Origin: Plantago major
Lineage: Eukaryota > Streptophyta > Magnoliopsida > Lamiales > Plantaginaceae
Reading direction: 5' to 3'
Length of the DNA: 64,000 bases
Assembly: GCA_026545765.1 (NCBI GenBank)
Contig: CM048839.1
Location: forward strand, 17,670,566-17,734,565
Shown: piece by piece, positions 35,057 through 47,249 of the stretch
Numbering within the stretch: the stretch's first letter is position 1
Layout: each line of letters opens with the position of its first letter
Program-made: the position numbers and the translations under genes
Notes under the pieces: generated by a model
The model's input: the letters and a program-made list of their open reading frames with translations, nothing else
The model's database searches: none
What the model was told of the DNA's origin: nothing

Positions 35057-35630
35057 TGATGTTGTGATATTTTGGATACTATGCTACTTTTTACTTTGTT
35101 GGATATTTGGATTTATATTCGGATATGTAGACTTTATTTTGGATAATTTATTTTTTGGACGAATCGTTGTTGTTAATTAATGCAATTTCTCCTTTGTGAC
35201 ATATCACTATTATATTTGTTGAAAAAAACAGGTGAAAATTATAAAATAATTTTTAAAAAAAATTAAAAAAAACAGTAGTTTAGCGACGGATAATTATCCG
35301 TCGCTAAACTACGAATTAGGGCTAGAACGCCCTAGTTCGTTGTTAATTATCCGTCGCTAAACAACAAATTAGGGCGTTCTAGCCCTAATTCGATTAGAGA
35401 CGGATAATTATCCGTCTCTAATGGCGACGGAGGGTCAACGCCCTATCCGTCGCCAATTCCGTGGCTATTAGCGACGGATACAAATCCGTCGCTAATTCGC
35501 CTTAGAGACGCCCATCATTAAGACGGGCGTCTATCCGTCGCTAAGGCCGTCGCTAAGGCCTTAGCGACGGATCGGCAGGGGTTTAGCGACGGATAATTCC
35601 GTCGCTAAACCCCTGTTTTTTTGTAGTATT

Positions 35631-38100
35631 GGGACATCCATTTATAATTAAGGTCTGTGGATCAAATTCTATAATATATGACCTTAATCGAACACCCATA
35701 CCAATTTGTTCATCAGTCGACGGTCTTGTCTAATAAGATTCAAATGAGTGAGTGATGATATAAAATTAGTTAAGATAAATAGATTGATTCTATACTATAT
35801 CTTATATTTGTCCAGGAATAATGATTTGAGGAAATGAAACATTATTAAAAGAACACAGGATAGTTGGAGTGAGTCATTTGGACTGGCCGGTAGTCAAGTG
35901 AAGTCTTGTGCAAATTGATCACAAGTATTATATAGATGGAGTAATAATGCAAGCGACAAGAGTTGAATAATGCAAGTAAACATTTGACAAGTCCAAGTGA
36001 AAATTGATCCAACAGGTCACGATTGTAAGTAAATGTCGGAGAGTCAGGTTGTTGTGTTCATTTCTGATCCAAACACTACATACTATATATGCAACATGTA
36101 ATGATTATGTAGTAGTTTTTAAAATTTGAGAATGCCGAAAGGATAAATAAAATGTTCTACGTGTCTAATTGCATGTTTTGCAGCTCAGCCCAGTGACCCT
36201 TACCAGCTCGCCACGTTTCCTTAACCACCTGATCTTGTTGGTGCCAACTTACATACCCTGAAATTCCAATCTTTACGAGAAATCTGCACTCACATACCCC
36301 TGCCATCGCATGTTCAGGACCAATCGCTTTTGATTATTAAACAGTAAGTGTTCAGATCGAACTTCAACTCGATTGGTCTAGTTCGGTTCAATCAAATCGG
36401 TTCGACTATCTTCGTCGTAGATTTTGTTTTTGTGTTCGTATGCTATCAAGTACCGGTGTACGTACGTACTAAGGTGCATTATAGACGATTGATAAGAAAT
36501 GTTCAGGTTCATTGCATAAACATTGAGCTCATCCCAATTAATTAGTAGGTATGAGGTCATTGTTCATATTAACTGGAATATATGTTGGAGTGAAGTATTA
36601 AATGCCACTCTTTTCATAATTTAATATCATGCATGTATATATGCCAGATTTAGAAGTCGGTCCAAATTTGAGAACAACAAAGTTTACGGTTTTTTTCCAT
36701 AACACATATCATCTTGTATTGTCTGGCAATGTGTTTGGATGTCGTGTGCAACGCATATAAACTGCAAATTATACAACCATATAGTATGACATTTAAAGCA
36801 CTAGAAGTCGTTACAACATGGTATAGCATGGAGAAAACTACCTGATAACACCGTTAGGGGTGGCCATGAGCTTATGTACATGTTCAACTGTATAGCACCC
36901 ATAATTTATTGGAACTCAGTGAACTTCAGGATTAAATTGTTCTTTTAAAAATCTTTTATTTCAAAATGAATATCAATATGGTAGTAAAAAGAAAATTATA
37001 TTTGTCATATATGTGTACACATTATATATGAAATTTATCATTTTCTTTTATGTCGTATTATTTTTCAAGGTCCACTATAGTTGGGCCTCGATATTTTAGT
37101 CCGGCTTTCTTATACGTCTGGCCCACAAATTACCTTTGCAGATTACCAGACGAAGGATGAAGCATTTTATACGTCCCCTAGTGATCATCAAAACTGAAGC
37201 GGTGGTAGTCCATTTGACAAAAACAAAAATGAAAATGAGATTTCCCATAAAGAACAAAACGTTAAAAGAGCTTTTCAATCCAATAGGTTGTTAGTTATTA
37301 GATACTTGTGAGACAGACCCACCACTAAGTAAGCTAAGCCCACCATTAGACTTTAATTCACGTGATTCAATTGATCATTAGCCATCTCACTAATTCTTGC
37401 AACCACTTTTCTTTTAAGTACTTCAACAATCATTTTCTTCATTGGTTCATTTCATTTAGCATGTTACCAAAAGCTTGTTGCAGTTGCATAGGAAGCTGCA
37501 TCAAAAGTGCTTCTCGCAATCTAGCTCCCATAGAATTATGGAAAATATACCGATACATCAACAAATTTTGTCCAATATGAACTCTCGACTCTCATATTTA
37601 CGCTACATTAAAATTTTAGATTTGTCCCCATCGTTAATCAAATGTTATAAATCATCGCCTAAAGAACTGTCATGGCGGAAGTGTTCTTTCCAACTTGCAA
37701 TATTTTCTTTTTTAATTTGTTTAACTTTTTCAAACTATAGGTTTTTTTAATAGAACTAAATTTTTTAACTTAAGTTTTTTGAGGTTTTTTTACAAAAAAT
37801 ATTTATAATTATGATGTGATTATAATATTATATTCGTTACATAGCGGTATGTTTGGAAATTCTAAAAGTTAACTTAACGAGAGGAGTGCAAATAATTGCA
37901 AAAAAATAAGGATGTCTATGTAAATTTACATATAATCACTTATATAGCTTTAACTAAATTTTCTATAAATTAATGTTTTAACTATGTACCAACCAATTTC
38001 TTATAGGTTATTTAACACAAGACTTTAACATTATTTTTGTAACATACGTTTAACATATAAATAGTAACTCGATTTTAATTGTGTGATAAAGATAAAAACT
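35631..38100. other. Intergenic spacer, no gene seen
   Basis: AT-rich DNA. The short frames near 36348 and 37362-37750 have no recognisable domain and biased AT-rich codons. Nothing else was found. Confidence 0.5.
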
Positions 38101-38654
38101 TATAAATGTAGGCGCATTTCTGGCTAGTTTTTCATTTCATTAATTTCTTTTTACCATTGACTAGTAAAAAGCATTACGTGAGCAGCATTTATTAAATCAC
38201 TAATTTGGTTGAAGAAACTACCCAGGTTAGCTTTTTTTTTAAAAAAAGCTACTCGTTATCTTTTTATTCTGAAAATATCCCTAACCTAAATTAAATAAAG
38301 TAAAACCAATCGTTAGTATTATTCTCGTGTTCTATCTTTTACAGCGGTGCCGTTCTGTGTTCCATCGCCTCGCTCCAGGTAATCTGCTACTGCTCCTGCT
38401 CTTCTTTAATTATATAATATGAATTTCTCGAGTTGTGAATTCTCGTTGCCAGCGTTCTGTGTTCCTCTGTGAGTTGTTTATTTTCAGCGCTAGTTGTATA
38501 TATATTTTTGATTCAGCGCTAGTTGTATATTTTTGAATTTTCAATGATGTTATTAAAGTGGCGGTGAAAAGTATATTGAATATATATTAAAATAATTAGA
38601 CAAAAATGTGATGTACTATTATTTAGAAAAATAAGAATAATGCCCTTTTATGTC

Positions 38655-38845
38655 ATTTTATAAAATACCAGCTAGCTTATCAGCTAATTTGCTAAACACC
38701 TACATTAAAATCAGCTAGTTTTTCAGTTAGTTAATCAGCTACCTATTCAGCTAGCTTTTCAACTACCTATTCAGCTATCAACTAGTTAATCAGCTATCAG
38801 CTACCTTTCCAGCTACCAACTAGTTTTGCTAAACAGGGCCATAGT
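38655..38845. repeat. CAGCTA-rich repeat, probable DNA-transposon end
   Basis: The words TCAGCTA, CAGCTAGC and ACTAGTTA recur about a dozen times within 190 bp. The segment ends TTTTGCTAAACAGGGCC, whose reverse complement GGCCCTGTTTAGCAAAA has the look of a hAT-type terminus. I could not find a matching left end, so limits and class are uncertain. Confidence 0.5.
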
Positions 38846-41700
38846 TTTAGTTTTTACTTATTTAACAGCCCACACTGCGACTTTTGAGACTTCAAACACT
38901 TCAAATATAGATCCAAAGATATCTTATCCTTCCTCACATAGTTGGTGCTCATACAATCAGCGCCGGCGAACTTGGTGCTATGATATACTTTGTGCACTCG
39001 TAGAAAATTTGATAGGTTATGCTTTAATTGGATTCGGGCATGTTTAATTGTTAAGCACACACGTATGCTATTGCTAACATGTGAGCAAATGGAATTGATT
39101 ACCTTTTAGATAATTTCAATTAGTTTTCTTCAGTAATTCACTACTTACATATTTCTTGTTGGCTTCATTCAGTTTAGTTTAATCTGATTCGATTCATTCA
39201 ACTTGTCTTTAGTTCAGTTCAGTTCATTAAATTATTTTTATTATTATTGTTGTTGTTGTTGTTGTTGTTGTTATTATTATTATTATTATTATTACTATTA
39301 TTATTATTATTATTATTTTATCATTTATTTACACACCCGATCTTTTGTACGGGAAAAATAAGAAAATTTATCCAATTGAGTTATTTTCAACTTTTTTTCT
39401 TTCTTTCTTTTTAATACGGATTTTAGTAGATCAATGAAATAAAGAGTATAGTTACAATTTGAATTACCCTTCTTTTCTACCGTAAAATGTGAGTTAAGAT
39501 AAGAAACTACAGGAACCTGAGAATACCATACAATCTGGTTCACATACTCTGTACGTACATTTCTAACAAAAAATCTACATGTTCTTTTGTTGGAAGATAT
39601 CAGAACAATAGAATTAAACTCAGAAGCTAACGTTGAGTTTTTTCTCAAACTTAACAAATAAAAAACAAGTTAAGCCAAACCAAAGTCAAACCAAACTCTA
39701 CAAGTCTTTCAAATGACTCTCAAAAACTCCAAAACAAGTTAAACCAAACCAAAGTCGGACCAAACTTTATAAAAAGAACATCATCACAAATATTGAAAAA
39801 TGGCATTTATTCCTCCATATTATCTTCCTCGGACTCTATATTATCTTCATCGGGCTCTATATTGTCATAAAAAGGACATTATACTATTACTACTTGTCCG
39901 GCCTACTTGTCGACCAATCACAAGAATCACAGTAGTAATATACATTAAACATTCACGCTAACAGGCAGCACATAAAATAAAAGTAATTTTATCCAAAAGT
40001 TGTATGAAAATATTGCATAAACGCATAGCATGGAGAATAATGAATAATAAATTGTCCAAACGTAATGCGTAACGAAGAACAAACCTTAAAAAAGCCTGAA
40101 GAAAAAGTTATCAATTGAGACTGGCGGTGGAAGCTAGCTTGGGAGTCGGGATGAAGTTCGTGAATAGGTGGAGTGTGTATATATATACACACACAATTTC
40201 TTAGGGTTTGAGGTTTTGGAGGTAAAATTCCGACTTTTGGAGGTAAAATTCTGACTTTTGGTTTCCTTAGGGTTTGGGGTTTTGGGGGTAAAATTCTGAT
40301 ATTTTGGAGGTAAAATTAAACCACTAAACATCGATTTTTAATCAAATATACTACCGGTCTATTATTAACTTTCTAAGGAGATTTTTTTCCCGAACTTAAA
40401 TAGTAAATTACTTGCAAATTACAAAAAAAAAAGTATAAAACAAAGTTACGTTAATCAAATATACTTAATTTCTTTTCATAAAAGTTGAAATATGAGTATT
40501 GGGACATGAAAGTTGAAGAAGCAGTTTGGAAAATGGAACAAGGCTGGAGGTTCTGGACAAGAAAGAGTGTTGATGTAAAGTTGTTGGCACGAGCTTGTGC
40601 ATGGTTTATGGACTAGTGATTTTGGTTAAGCTTTTAATTATTTTATTTGCCGAACATTGTCCATGCTCTTGTAAACGTTTTCAAGTTGTAATAAATTTCA
40701 CAAATTCAAAAAAAAAATAGATAAAGACAGTTTGTACGACGATTAAAATTCAATTTTAATCGAGTTATCATTCTCATATTGTTTTTCACGCGGTTGGTTT
40801 TAAAGTTTGTTATACAATAATAAATAAAAAGGTAAAGTGACAGAAAAAGAGTAGGAAGAGTGTGAGAAAGATGACAAAAATAATACTATATGTTTTATAA
40901 TTGTGATTATATATACCATCATATAATTGTTATTATTATTACAAAATAATTTCTTCAGTTCAGTTCAGTTTATTTCAGTTTCAGTTCAGTTCAATTCAGT
41001 TCAGAAAATTGTAGTTGAAAAGGACAGAGCCTTAGTGATTTCGATAAAATACATGAATAGTTCAAGGTTAAAAAAAGTAATGATTAGAATAAAACTTTAA
41101 TACGGTAAAGAAACATATAGATTTTCACTTTCCTTCCTAGCGTCAAACTCATAGATTATTCAAATTCAAAGTAACAAAAACTTAGGGTGAGTAATAGCCT
41201 ACCCTAGCCTACCAATGCTATTCATGTCTATTCTAAATTTGAAATAAGGTCATTTTGACTTCTAAATACGGAATGGCCCTATTTATTAGCATGCCCTTTA
41301 TCGCGAAACCTTGAAAAACAACAATTACAATGCGACTTGGTGAGACTTAAATGCAAACCACAAATGATCAGCATACGAAAATCATGTGTGCAAATTAATT
41401 TTCAATGAAACCACTCAACAATACAAGGAACTACGTTCACTAGGCACTAGCTAGTAGTAACGAGACTCCACTTGCTAAAATCCCACTATAATAATATGAT
41501 AATATCTCACCAATATCTAACAATTATTGATTCAATTGCTAGGGAAATGAGTTCAATGAACTATGAGTTCAATGAACTATGATTTCGAGTTCTAAAGTTA
41601 TAGAGGTAAAACATTTTGCTGGAATATCCAGACAAAAAATGTTACTCAAAAGTGTTATGGTGAATTAGTCGGGCTTAACGGATACCGGTTGAAAACCTGA
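38846..41700. other. Intergenic; microsatellites and short tandem repeats
   Basis: Contains a (TTG)n(TTA)n microsatellite at about 39236-39316. A 66-bp spaced duplication of CAAGTTAARCCAAACC lies at 39667 and 39733. A GGAGGTAAAATTC repeat unit recurs four times in 40217-40318. An 18-bp tandem word (TGAGTTCAATGAACTATG) lies near 41548-41583. Partial copies of the CAGTT-rich MITE are at about 39170-39230 and 40945-41034. No gene was recognised. Confidence 0.55.
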
Positions 41701-41708
41701 TGCAAAAA

Positions 41709-42190
41709 TATGTTAATTATTCCACGTCACTTTTCTTATAAGGCAATTTAAGGATAGATGGTCCCCTTTTTAAATGGTATTAGAGTCTATGAATTGATCA
41801 AATTGATATTAGGTCTTGGACCGCTGCTATACCTCTATGTTTATTCTAGACTTTGCCCTCTCTTCTGCCACATGTTGTGTGCGGTCTGCCAACTCACACA
41901 AGAAGAGCCCGTTAAAATATCCCACATCACCTACTCTGGGCTTGCCCCTATCTCTTACCACGTGTTGAGTGCAGATCTACCGGTTCATGTGTGAGGGGAC
42001 CCGTTAAAATATATATACCACATCAATTGCTCTGGGCTTGCCCCTCTCTCTTGGCACGTGTTGAGCGCGGATCTACCTGCTCACACGTGAGGGTGTTAGT
42101 TAAAATAAATGACACCATTTGAGAATATCATGTACATTGTCTATAAGATATGTGATAACTCTCTCCCATTGTAAGATCTTTAATGGGTAG
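41709..42190 (+). mobile_element. Degenerate TRIM-like element with internal 92-bp duplication
   Basis: The left part TGTTAATTATTCCACGTCAC resembles a TRIM LTR start, and TGGTATTAGAGTC at about 41777 resembles the methionine-tRNA primer-binding site. Units beginning CCCGTTAAAATAT occur at 41908 and 42000 (92-bp period), each containing GGGCTTGCCCCT, CACGTGTTGAG and a GTGAGGG purine run. A possible right LTR starts TGTTAGTTAAAATAA at 42094. Limits and target duplication could not be fixed, so this is a worn relative of the type seen at 27579. Confidence 0.55.
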
Positions 42191-42865
42191 GTAAAGACAT
42201 AACTATTTCCTCCGCAATCCCTAAAAACTTTTTAGGGGTCTACTTAAATATCCCAACAATTATCTTGTAGAGTAGTTCCATCAGAAAAAGAATCAATTAC
42301 TACATACCTCAGCACGTCGGTTATAACCTCACAATGATGTTCTGCAAATGTCTAGTACTCCTTATAAATTGCACCAATGGGAGTAACTTCTCAATTCTCA
42401 TGTGACTCTTTTGAAAACTTTTCGGTGTACACTGGGACCTGCTGCATAATCTCATAAATTTTATCACTTGGCTATTCATGTAAATATCCATATCTACTAC
42501 TATAAGTCTATAACATTCCGAACTCACAATTCGTATAACACAAATTCAATTTGTATACTTGTAAAATTTGAAAGCAGGTGAGAAAAGAGAGTAAGTTAAA
42601 AGTAGAAAAACGACAAGGATAAATGCACAGCAGCAGCAACAGGCCTGTAATTTCATCGAAATACGTATGTCACAACATAAAGACACACACACACAGGTAC
42701 ATATATATATACATAATAAACACGAAATTTTTTTTAAAAAAAAATACTTGAATACAACCTGTCACGCATACAAATACATTTTTACAGCCTGGCTAGCTAC
42801 CTTGCTGACGTGTCCTCCTGGTTCACTTCCCCATAATCATAATTTCCGCTCTCTATCTCTCTCTC
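42191..42865. other. Spacer upstream of PADRE gene 2
   Basis: No gene seen. It includes the promoter region of the downstream gene, with a CT-rich tract (42850-42868) just before the TATA box, a common feature of plant core promoters. Confidence 0.5.
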
Positions 42866-42866
42866 T

Positions 42867-42878
42867 CTATATATATAC
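42867..42878 (+). promoter_or_regulatory. Probable TATA box of PADRE gene 2
   Basis: CTATATATATAC follows a CT-rich stretch and lies about 90 bp before the ATG at 42963. The call is from match and distance only. Confidence 0.65.
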
Positions 42879-42962
42879 CCACCTCTCACCATTCACAATC
42901 ACACCTCTTCAATCCATTAACCAAAAGCAGAACACACGAAAATTACAATCAAAATTACAAAA

Positions 42963-43388
42963 ATGGGGATATGCAGTTCCTGTGAATCGGCCAATGTAGC
43001 AACAGCAAAACTGATACTCGACGATGGAAGCTTAGAGGAGTTTCCGTACCCTGTGAAGGTCTCATACGTACTGCAAAACAATCCGTCGAGTTTCATTTGC
43101 GATTCTGACGATATGGACTTTGACGACGTCGTTTCGGCAGTTGACGATGACGATGTGCTTGTGCCTGGTCAGCTTTACTTCGTGCTTCCTTTGAGCCGGT
43201 TGAAACGGCGGCTCAGGGCGGAGGAGATGGCGGCATTGGCGGTTAAGGCTAGCTCGGCGTTGGGGAAGAGTAGTGGGGATATTTGCTCTGGGGAGAAATG
43301 TGACACGGTGGTGCGGAGGCGGAGGTGTGGTGGTGCTGGTGGTGGGAGAGGGAGGTTTACGGCGAAGTTGAGTGCGATTTCGGAGTAG
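42963..43388 (+). CDS. PADRE-domain (DUF4228) protein, 141 aa, intronless paralogue
   Basis: Same architecture as the gene at 22615: MGICSSC N-terminus with Gly2 and Cys4/Cys7 as possible acylation sites, KLILDDGSLEEFPYPVKVSY, SSFICDSDDMDFDDVVSAV, VPGQLYFVLPLSRLKRRLRA and EEMAALAVKASSAL, then a Gly/Arg-rich tail ending FTAKLSAISE. The Asp-rich loop (DDDDV, residues 61-65) replaces KDYEE of the other copy. The two proteins share their ends and all core blocks, so they are paralogues, but with enough change to be an old duplication. AATAAA at 43422-43427 could be the poly(A) signal. Likely role in stress response is inferred from the family. Confidence 0.92.
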   Translation: MGICSSCESANVATAKLILDDGSLEEFPYPVKVSYVLQNNPSSFICDSDDMDFDDVVSAVDDDDVLVPGQLYFVLPLSRLKRRLRAEEMAALAVKASSALGKSSGDICSGEKCDTVVRRRRCGGAGGGRGRFTAKLSAISE

Positions 43389-44776
43389 GTAGGGGTAGTT
43401 TCGGGAATTCGTTTTCGTGTAAATAAAATATATTAGCGTAAGAACGAATTTGGAAGGGGAAAAAAGAGGAGATGGATAGATGATCATCTTTTGTTAGCCT
43501 ACATTTTAAAAACTTACGTTGACAACAGATCTGTTTCGTTTCGAATGCTAAATCGCACTTTGAGTTGCGATTTTGGTCCTCTATTTACGAGTTAATAACA
43601 AAATAACAAACGTGACGAGATGAATGTGTTACTTTTTTTCAAAAAAATACGATGCCAAGAAATAGTATCTCGCGATAGCTTGATCCGACGGGCAAATTAT
43701 GAGTTTAGCTATCAATATTGACCAAAACAATGCTATTATCAATTTATCATCCGAGTCTATATTATCTCCACTACTCATCATACATAACTTCGTCAACTAT
43801 TCATCAACTCAATTTAAACGAAATCGGTCCAGTCTATATAATTATAATCGGTCTCCTAAACAAATTGTTAGAGATCCAAGTGATTATTGCACAATGTAAT
43901 AGTATCAGCTATTTGCTCTGACGTGAAATGGAATATAAATATGATAGTGAGAGTAAGTGTAGCTTGGGTTCAATTCAATGATTATCACAAAATCTTACAT
44001 TTTTTGACGCATACGTTACCGCAAGTTCATGAATGCTCTGGCATGCACTTATGATAAGCAACAAGTTGTAGACTTGTAGTAAGTAAAGATCAAGCAACTC
44101 ACAATATCAAGAAAATGAATCAAGAACGTCACCTGTAGATTTTATTTCCATTTCTTGATTCAATTCATGTTGGTTCTTCAACTTGATGATTAGTGGAGTA
44201 ATAAATCTAGTAATTGACATTTCTATCACCAAATGTACATGTAATTATTCCAATTTTTTTGTTTCTACTACTACTAGTAGAATTGATGATTAGCAAGTAG
44301 TACCACCTACATATGATCGAGCTGATCGATAATTAGGAGTAAGATTTCTTTATTGTTCAAAAATTTCAAATATACTATATGTGGGATGGATATTTAATAA
44401 AACTTGCTTAGCTTCTTGTAATCAAACAAGTCAATAAAGGAAAAAGGGTGTACCCAAAAGGCAAGCAAATGTATGGAGATAAGATTAGCTAGCTAGATTT
44501 AGTCATGACTTACCAACAAGAAGGTGTACTAAGATTATTAAGTGAACAAGAAGTTTATGCATGTACTACGGTCCATAGGTGGTTGGGTTGGCAAGATGGG
44601 GTTAGAAATGGTATTTACTTGGCCCCGCGGAAGAATTCTTGGAAATATTATGATAGCAAGATTGCACTTTCATAATTAGATTATCTTAATAATTTTTATA
44701 ATGCAATTTACCATTAAATTATTGTCAGGGGATTAAAAAGTTAATAAAACTACTTTTTAATTTTAGAATAGATACA
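43389..44776. other. Intergenic spacer
   Basis: Begins with the 3' UTR of PADRE gene 2. The rest is AT-rich, with short frames near 43699-43921 that match nothing known. No gene called. Confidence 0.5.
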
Positions 44777-45775
44777 GGGGAAAATTACATCAAATCCCCC
44801 ACTAAACACCCTATTAACAACAAAGTCCCTCGCATTTGAACAATAACACTACAGGACAAGTTTCATAAATCAATTATGTTTTAGCCCAAAAGTCAAAGGC
44901 TCTGTCCTACGACAATTAGTGACATGGATTTTTCCGGAAATGAATTTCTTTATTTTACAAATTACAATTAACCCCTCTTAAATATTTAACATTCAATCCA
45001 TAACCCTAAAGTTTATTATAAATTCAAACCAACCCATAGTTATTTTATTCCATTCAATTTCAATCCAAAACAAATTGCAATAAGGTCTCTTTTAATCATT
45101 TTTTTATAAACCCTCAATTTTTTTTTTTAATTTCTCCATTAATCGAGCTTGAATCTCGATTTTCAGAGCTTTGAAGCTCCATTTCGGAGCTTCAAAGCTC
45201 CTTTAATGGAGTTGTTGAAGCTCCATTAATGGAGCTTGAACAGCTCCATTTTCGGAGCTTCAAAGCTCCATTAATGGGAGCTATTGAAGCTCCATTAAAT
45301 GGAGCTGTTCAAACTCCATTATTGAAGCTTGAACAGCTACGTTAATGGAGCTCATTAATGGAGCTTCAAGCTTCATTAATGGTGGTAAAGTTTTTTTTTT
45401 TTTTTTTCCTTCTTTAAGGGATTATGGTTTAGTGTTAGTTGAATGCAAATTATGTGTTGATGATGATGAAGATACCTGTAATTTGAAAAGAAATTGAGTT
45501 TGATGATGAAGAATAAGATGAAGAATGGTGAAACATGGAGGTTTGATGAAGAAGAAGATGAAAATGAAAGTTTAAATTGTTTTGGGTCAATTGTAAAATT
45601 ATTTTAAACTTTACAGGGGTTGATGTGCAATTTGTAATTTAATTATCCATGTGGAAATTATTTAATGATTCGGTCAATGCGAAATATACATCTTGAACTA
45701 AAATATTATTGTTCAAATGAGAGAGACTACTATGTTATTACGAACTTTATTAGATGGACTAGAAGAAATTCACCC
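44777..45775. mobile_element. Candidate Mutator-like element with long inverted ends
   Basis: The left 70 bp (from GGGGAAAATTACATC, through AGTCCCTCGCATTTGAACAA at 44824-44843) and the right 70 bp (ending GAAATTCACCC at 45775, with TTGTTCAAATGAGAGAGACT at 45710-45729) are imperfect inverted repeats over their whole length. Such long ends fit Mutator-like elements. The flanks share only AGATA, so no clean 9-bp target duplication is visible. The interior has no transposase but holds the AGCTCC hairpin array. Confidence 0.55.
45141..45385. repeat. AGCTCC/GGAGCT palindrome array
   Basis: About twenty alternating AGCTCC and GGAGCT words in 245 bp make a chain of small hairpins, such as AGCTCCATTAATGGAGCT and GGAGCTTCAAAGCTCC. 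The centre word is most often ATTAATGG or TTCAA. The array ends at a T tract (45391-45407). A similar but more diverged array is at 17366-17480. Confidence 0.88.
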
Positions 45776-45789
45776 AGATAAAAACTAGG

Positions 45790-47120
45790 AAGTGGGAATG
45801 AGGTAACACATAATTGAGAGGGTGGTTCCCAGCTCTTGTACAGCTGGTACTACATACTTATGGGAGCACACAAAATTTGTATGTATCTATTGAAATCTGA
45901 CATATTCTCGTTGAGATTCTTCCTAACAAATTGATATTGATGATATATAATTACAACTTACAACTTAATAGAAAGAGTAATACTTTTTGGTGCGAACATA
46001 TTTGAGTACATAACAACACTAATGTGACGGATTGAAGGATACAACAACGTTTCACCAATTTTTAATGTTGAGAGCGCCGCACCCCCTTCAACTCGTAACC
46101 ATATAACATAAGGCGCATTCATACCAACATTTCACATCAAACTAATTGGGACAAGTTGGGTGCTCCCCAGAACAAAACTAAGAAAAGTGGATTAACCCTA
46201 ACGGGCTGATGATGACTCATTATGGAAGATTGGCCTTTAGTTCATAAAGTTTTGTGCTACCAGTAATCTCATCGTCATTCCAGAATCCAATGTCCAAGTA
46301 CCACACCAACTATATGAAGAAGCTACTGACACATTTTGGATCTTTCAAAAAATCCCACTAATATATGAGTATGCTTTTATGAACTTATGTCTACGGGTTT
46401 TACAACCTTATCAAAAAAATTGAGATGACTCTAAATAATTTTCGAAAAGGATGCATGTTTAATGCTCTATCAATTAATTGGAAGACAAAACTTATCTAAT
46501 CTATAATTCCATCTTTGAAATTAAGGGTCAAGTTGTTGCACCAAAGTCTACATAAATCTGATAACATACAAAAAAATAAAAGAAGGTAGGTCCGAGTCGG
46601 GTACGCGAAGGTTATTTTCAAATCATGTTAAGTGTAAAATCACCAATGATCATGTTTAAAATGATAATATGCACTAAGTATCAATATCATAACAATAAGT
46701 ATCAACAATAGATGTTTAATAAACCAGATTTTAACATATGAAGGGTAACTTGATTTTATGTAAGTGAAATAGTAACTTAACATATTTGTTTAGTCACACA
46801 TTAAACACAATTTACTGTACAACTCGACTTTAACGGAATTTACGTTGTTTGAATATTAGTCTAATAGGAGTGTGTTATAGTAATTAGTATTTAAGAACTA
46901 AATCAAGTAGTACAACAAACATACTCTAATCAAAGAAACACACGCTAGGGCCATTGAAAGTGCCATGGTGGATGAAAATAGTCAAGGTACAACTCATTGA
47001 ACTTTTGTTTGGGCTTTATATTCCTTTATGCACTAGGAAGGTTCATCGAGCCAAACGAAAAAGGAAGAAAAAGTTCAATAAAAGTGACCTATGTTATGTA
47101 TGATCTGCAACACTCTGGAC
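45790..47120. other. Intergenic spacer
   Basis: No gene, structured repeat or clear element end was recognised in this AT-rich stretch. Confidence 0.5.
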
Positions 47121-47249
47121 AGAGACGGTCTCTCATATACTTAGTGAGAGATCGATTTATATTAGATAATTATTGGATAATAGTTATAATTTTACGGATC
47201 CAAATTCATAGTATAATATAATCCAGATCTAATAGTTAATTTTCGTCAA

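Larger units (their letters stand above)
32076..35627 (+). mobile_element. CACTA (En/Spm) element, 3.55 kb, nonautonomous
   Basis: The left terminus CACTACAAGAAAGCC and the right terminus (reverse complement ACTACAAAAAAACAGG) match the CACTA family. ATT at 32073-32075 and 35628-35630 is a perfect 3-bp target duplication. Subterminal regions 32100-32440 and 35280-35610 are packed with AGCGACGGA and its inverse TCCGTCGCT, about twenty copies in all, as transposase-binding arrays usually are. The terminal base of the right end appears lost. Remnants of transposon genes lie inside, but no TNP2 transposase (DDE) domain is seen, so it would need help to move. Confidence 0.92.

Noticed and set aside
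36840..36870. TTAGGGGTGGCCATGAGC as a hAT left end
   Set aside because: No inverted partner or 8-bp duplication was found in the following kilobases.
42667..42999. Open frame running into PADRE gene 2
   Set aside because: It crosses the TATA box and 5' UTR and ends shortly after the real ATG in another frame.
43062..43487. 141-residue minus-strand frame over PADRE gene 2
   Set aside because: Antisense of a recognised gene; its Thr/Pro-rich composition follows from the GC-biased sense strand.
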